DNA of 32,859 bases, taken from NCBI RefSeq assembly GCF_900116225.1, contig NZ_FOZZ01000020.1, forward strand, positions 1-32,859, written 5' to 3'. The stretch is from Sphingobacterium wenxiniae (lineage in GTDB: Bacteria > Bacteroidota > Bacteroidia > Sphingobacteriales > Sphingobacteriaceae). Below are positions 32,509-32,859 of this stretch, one piece after another. The notes below the pieces were generated by a model. The model was not told the DNA's origin. It saw only the letters and a program-made list of their open reading frames with translations, and made no database searches. Position numbers and translations under genes: made by a program. Within the stretch, counting starts at the first letter, position 1. Each line of letters opens with the position of its first letter.

Positions 32509-32859
32509 GAGGGTGTAAAGTAAACTGTGTCAAATAAAGAATTTTTATATTAGACACAGCAAATGGAAAAAGAGGAATTTGATTTTGAGCGCTTCAAGGA
32601 AGAAGCAATGAAAGGCCTTTATAAAGGCAAGAAAATGGGTGGTACAGACGGTGTTTTTGCCCCTATGCTAAAACACTTATTGGAATCGATGTTAGAAGGA
32701 GAGCTTGATCACCACCTGCAGGAGAATAAAGCTTCCGGAGAGTCGAACCGTAAAAACGGGAAGACAAAAAAGACCGTAAGAAGCCTCCAATCGGGTCATT
32801 TTGAACTGGAGAGCGGTCGTGACCGAAACGGCACTTTCGAGCCTAAGATCGTCCCTAAG
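32509..32859 (+). mobile_element. IS256-family insertion sequence, left end (truncated by the window)
   Basis: The element probably begins near 32509 with GAGGGTGTAAAGTAAACTGTG, which looks like a terminal inverted repeat. The boundary is an estimate because the right end and the target duplication are outside the window. CTGTGTC (32525-32531) and GACACAG (32553-32559) form a 7-bp inverted repeat just before the transposase ATG. Confidence 0.65.
32563..32859 (+). CDS. IS256-family (Mutator type) transposase, N-terminal 99 residues
   Basis: The frame is open from the ATG to the window end. The N terminus (MEKEEFDFERFKEEAMKGL), then KHLLESMLEGELDHHL, then NRKNGKTKKTVRS and the segment FELESGRDRNGTFEPKIVPK are characteristic of IS256-family DDE transposases, which move by a copy-out route. 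The catalytic acidic residues lie beyond the window. Nothing indicates that the copy is inactive. Confidence 0.93.
   Translation, partial: MEKEEFDFERFKEEAMKGLYKGKKMGGTDGVFAPMLKHLLESMLEGELDHHLQENKASGESNRKNGKTKKTVRSLQSGHFELESGRDRNGTFEPKIVPK

Overview
The window looks like a chromosomal segment of a Sphingobacterium-like member of the Bacteroidota (Sphingobacteriaceae). The evidence is moderate-to-low GC, several promoters of the Bacteroidota type (TTTG or TTG, about 18-21 nt, then TAnnTTTG), few Shine-Dalgarno sequences, a TonB-dependent receptor of the OMP_b-brl_3 type, a DUF4369/TlpA-like lipoprotein, a DUF1080 protein and a DUF4954 protein. The genus is an inference; the phylum is well supported.

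Layout. 1-24 is the 5' end of a tRNA gene on the minus strand, followed by a GC-rich palindromic patch. 0.36-5.0 kb (plus) carries a START-like protein, an LptF/LptG permease, ribBA and a succinate-semialdehyde dehydrogenase. 5.06-9.4 kb (minus) reads as one compact gene train: sensor kinase, response regulator, TPR-like membrane protein, hemE, hemJ and a small exported protein. 9.57 kb holds a YjjG-type HAD phosphatase (plus) that meets a parDE toxin-antitoxin pair tail to tail. 10.97-14.3 kb (minus) is a TonB-dependent receptor plus DUF1080 gene, with clpS upstream. 14.8-15.8 kb is fabH (plus), convergent with glmS-DUF4954 (minus, 15.9-19.9 kb). 20.1-22.4 kb (minus) holds a MalY/PatB-type lyase and a WG-repeat protein, followed by a small lipoprotein (plus), an orphan response regulator, and alaS with a TlpA-like lipoprotein (minus, to 27.56 kb). 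28.2-29.9 kb has two universal stress proteins, 30.3-31.6 kb an abundant-type OmpA porin, and the window ends inside an IS256-family transposase.

The genes are mostly housekeeping: envelope building (LptF/G, glmS, fabH, ompA), heme and riboflavin synthesis, translation and proteolysis (alaS, clpS). The less ordinary content lies between genes. Three convergent gene pairs are separated by long perfect hairpins, two of which clearly include a stop codon. The parDE promoter holds a palindrome that fits an autoregulatory operator. Two genes (yjjG-like, clpS) have a promoter box so close to the start codon that their mRNAs should be leaderless. The 27.7-28.1 kb gap is packed with nested hairpins. 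30.0-30.2 kb holds a MITE-like element and a palindrome. The 0.93 kb gap after ompA holds two similar leader-plus-terminator units that could be tandem small RNA genes, three 21-bp direct repeats and a long stem-loop. No CRISPR array, prophage or classical defence island was seen.
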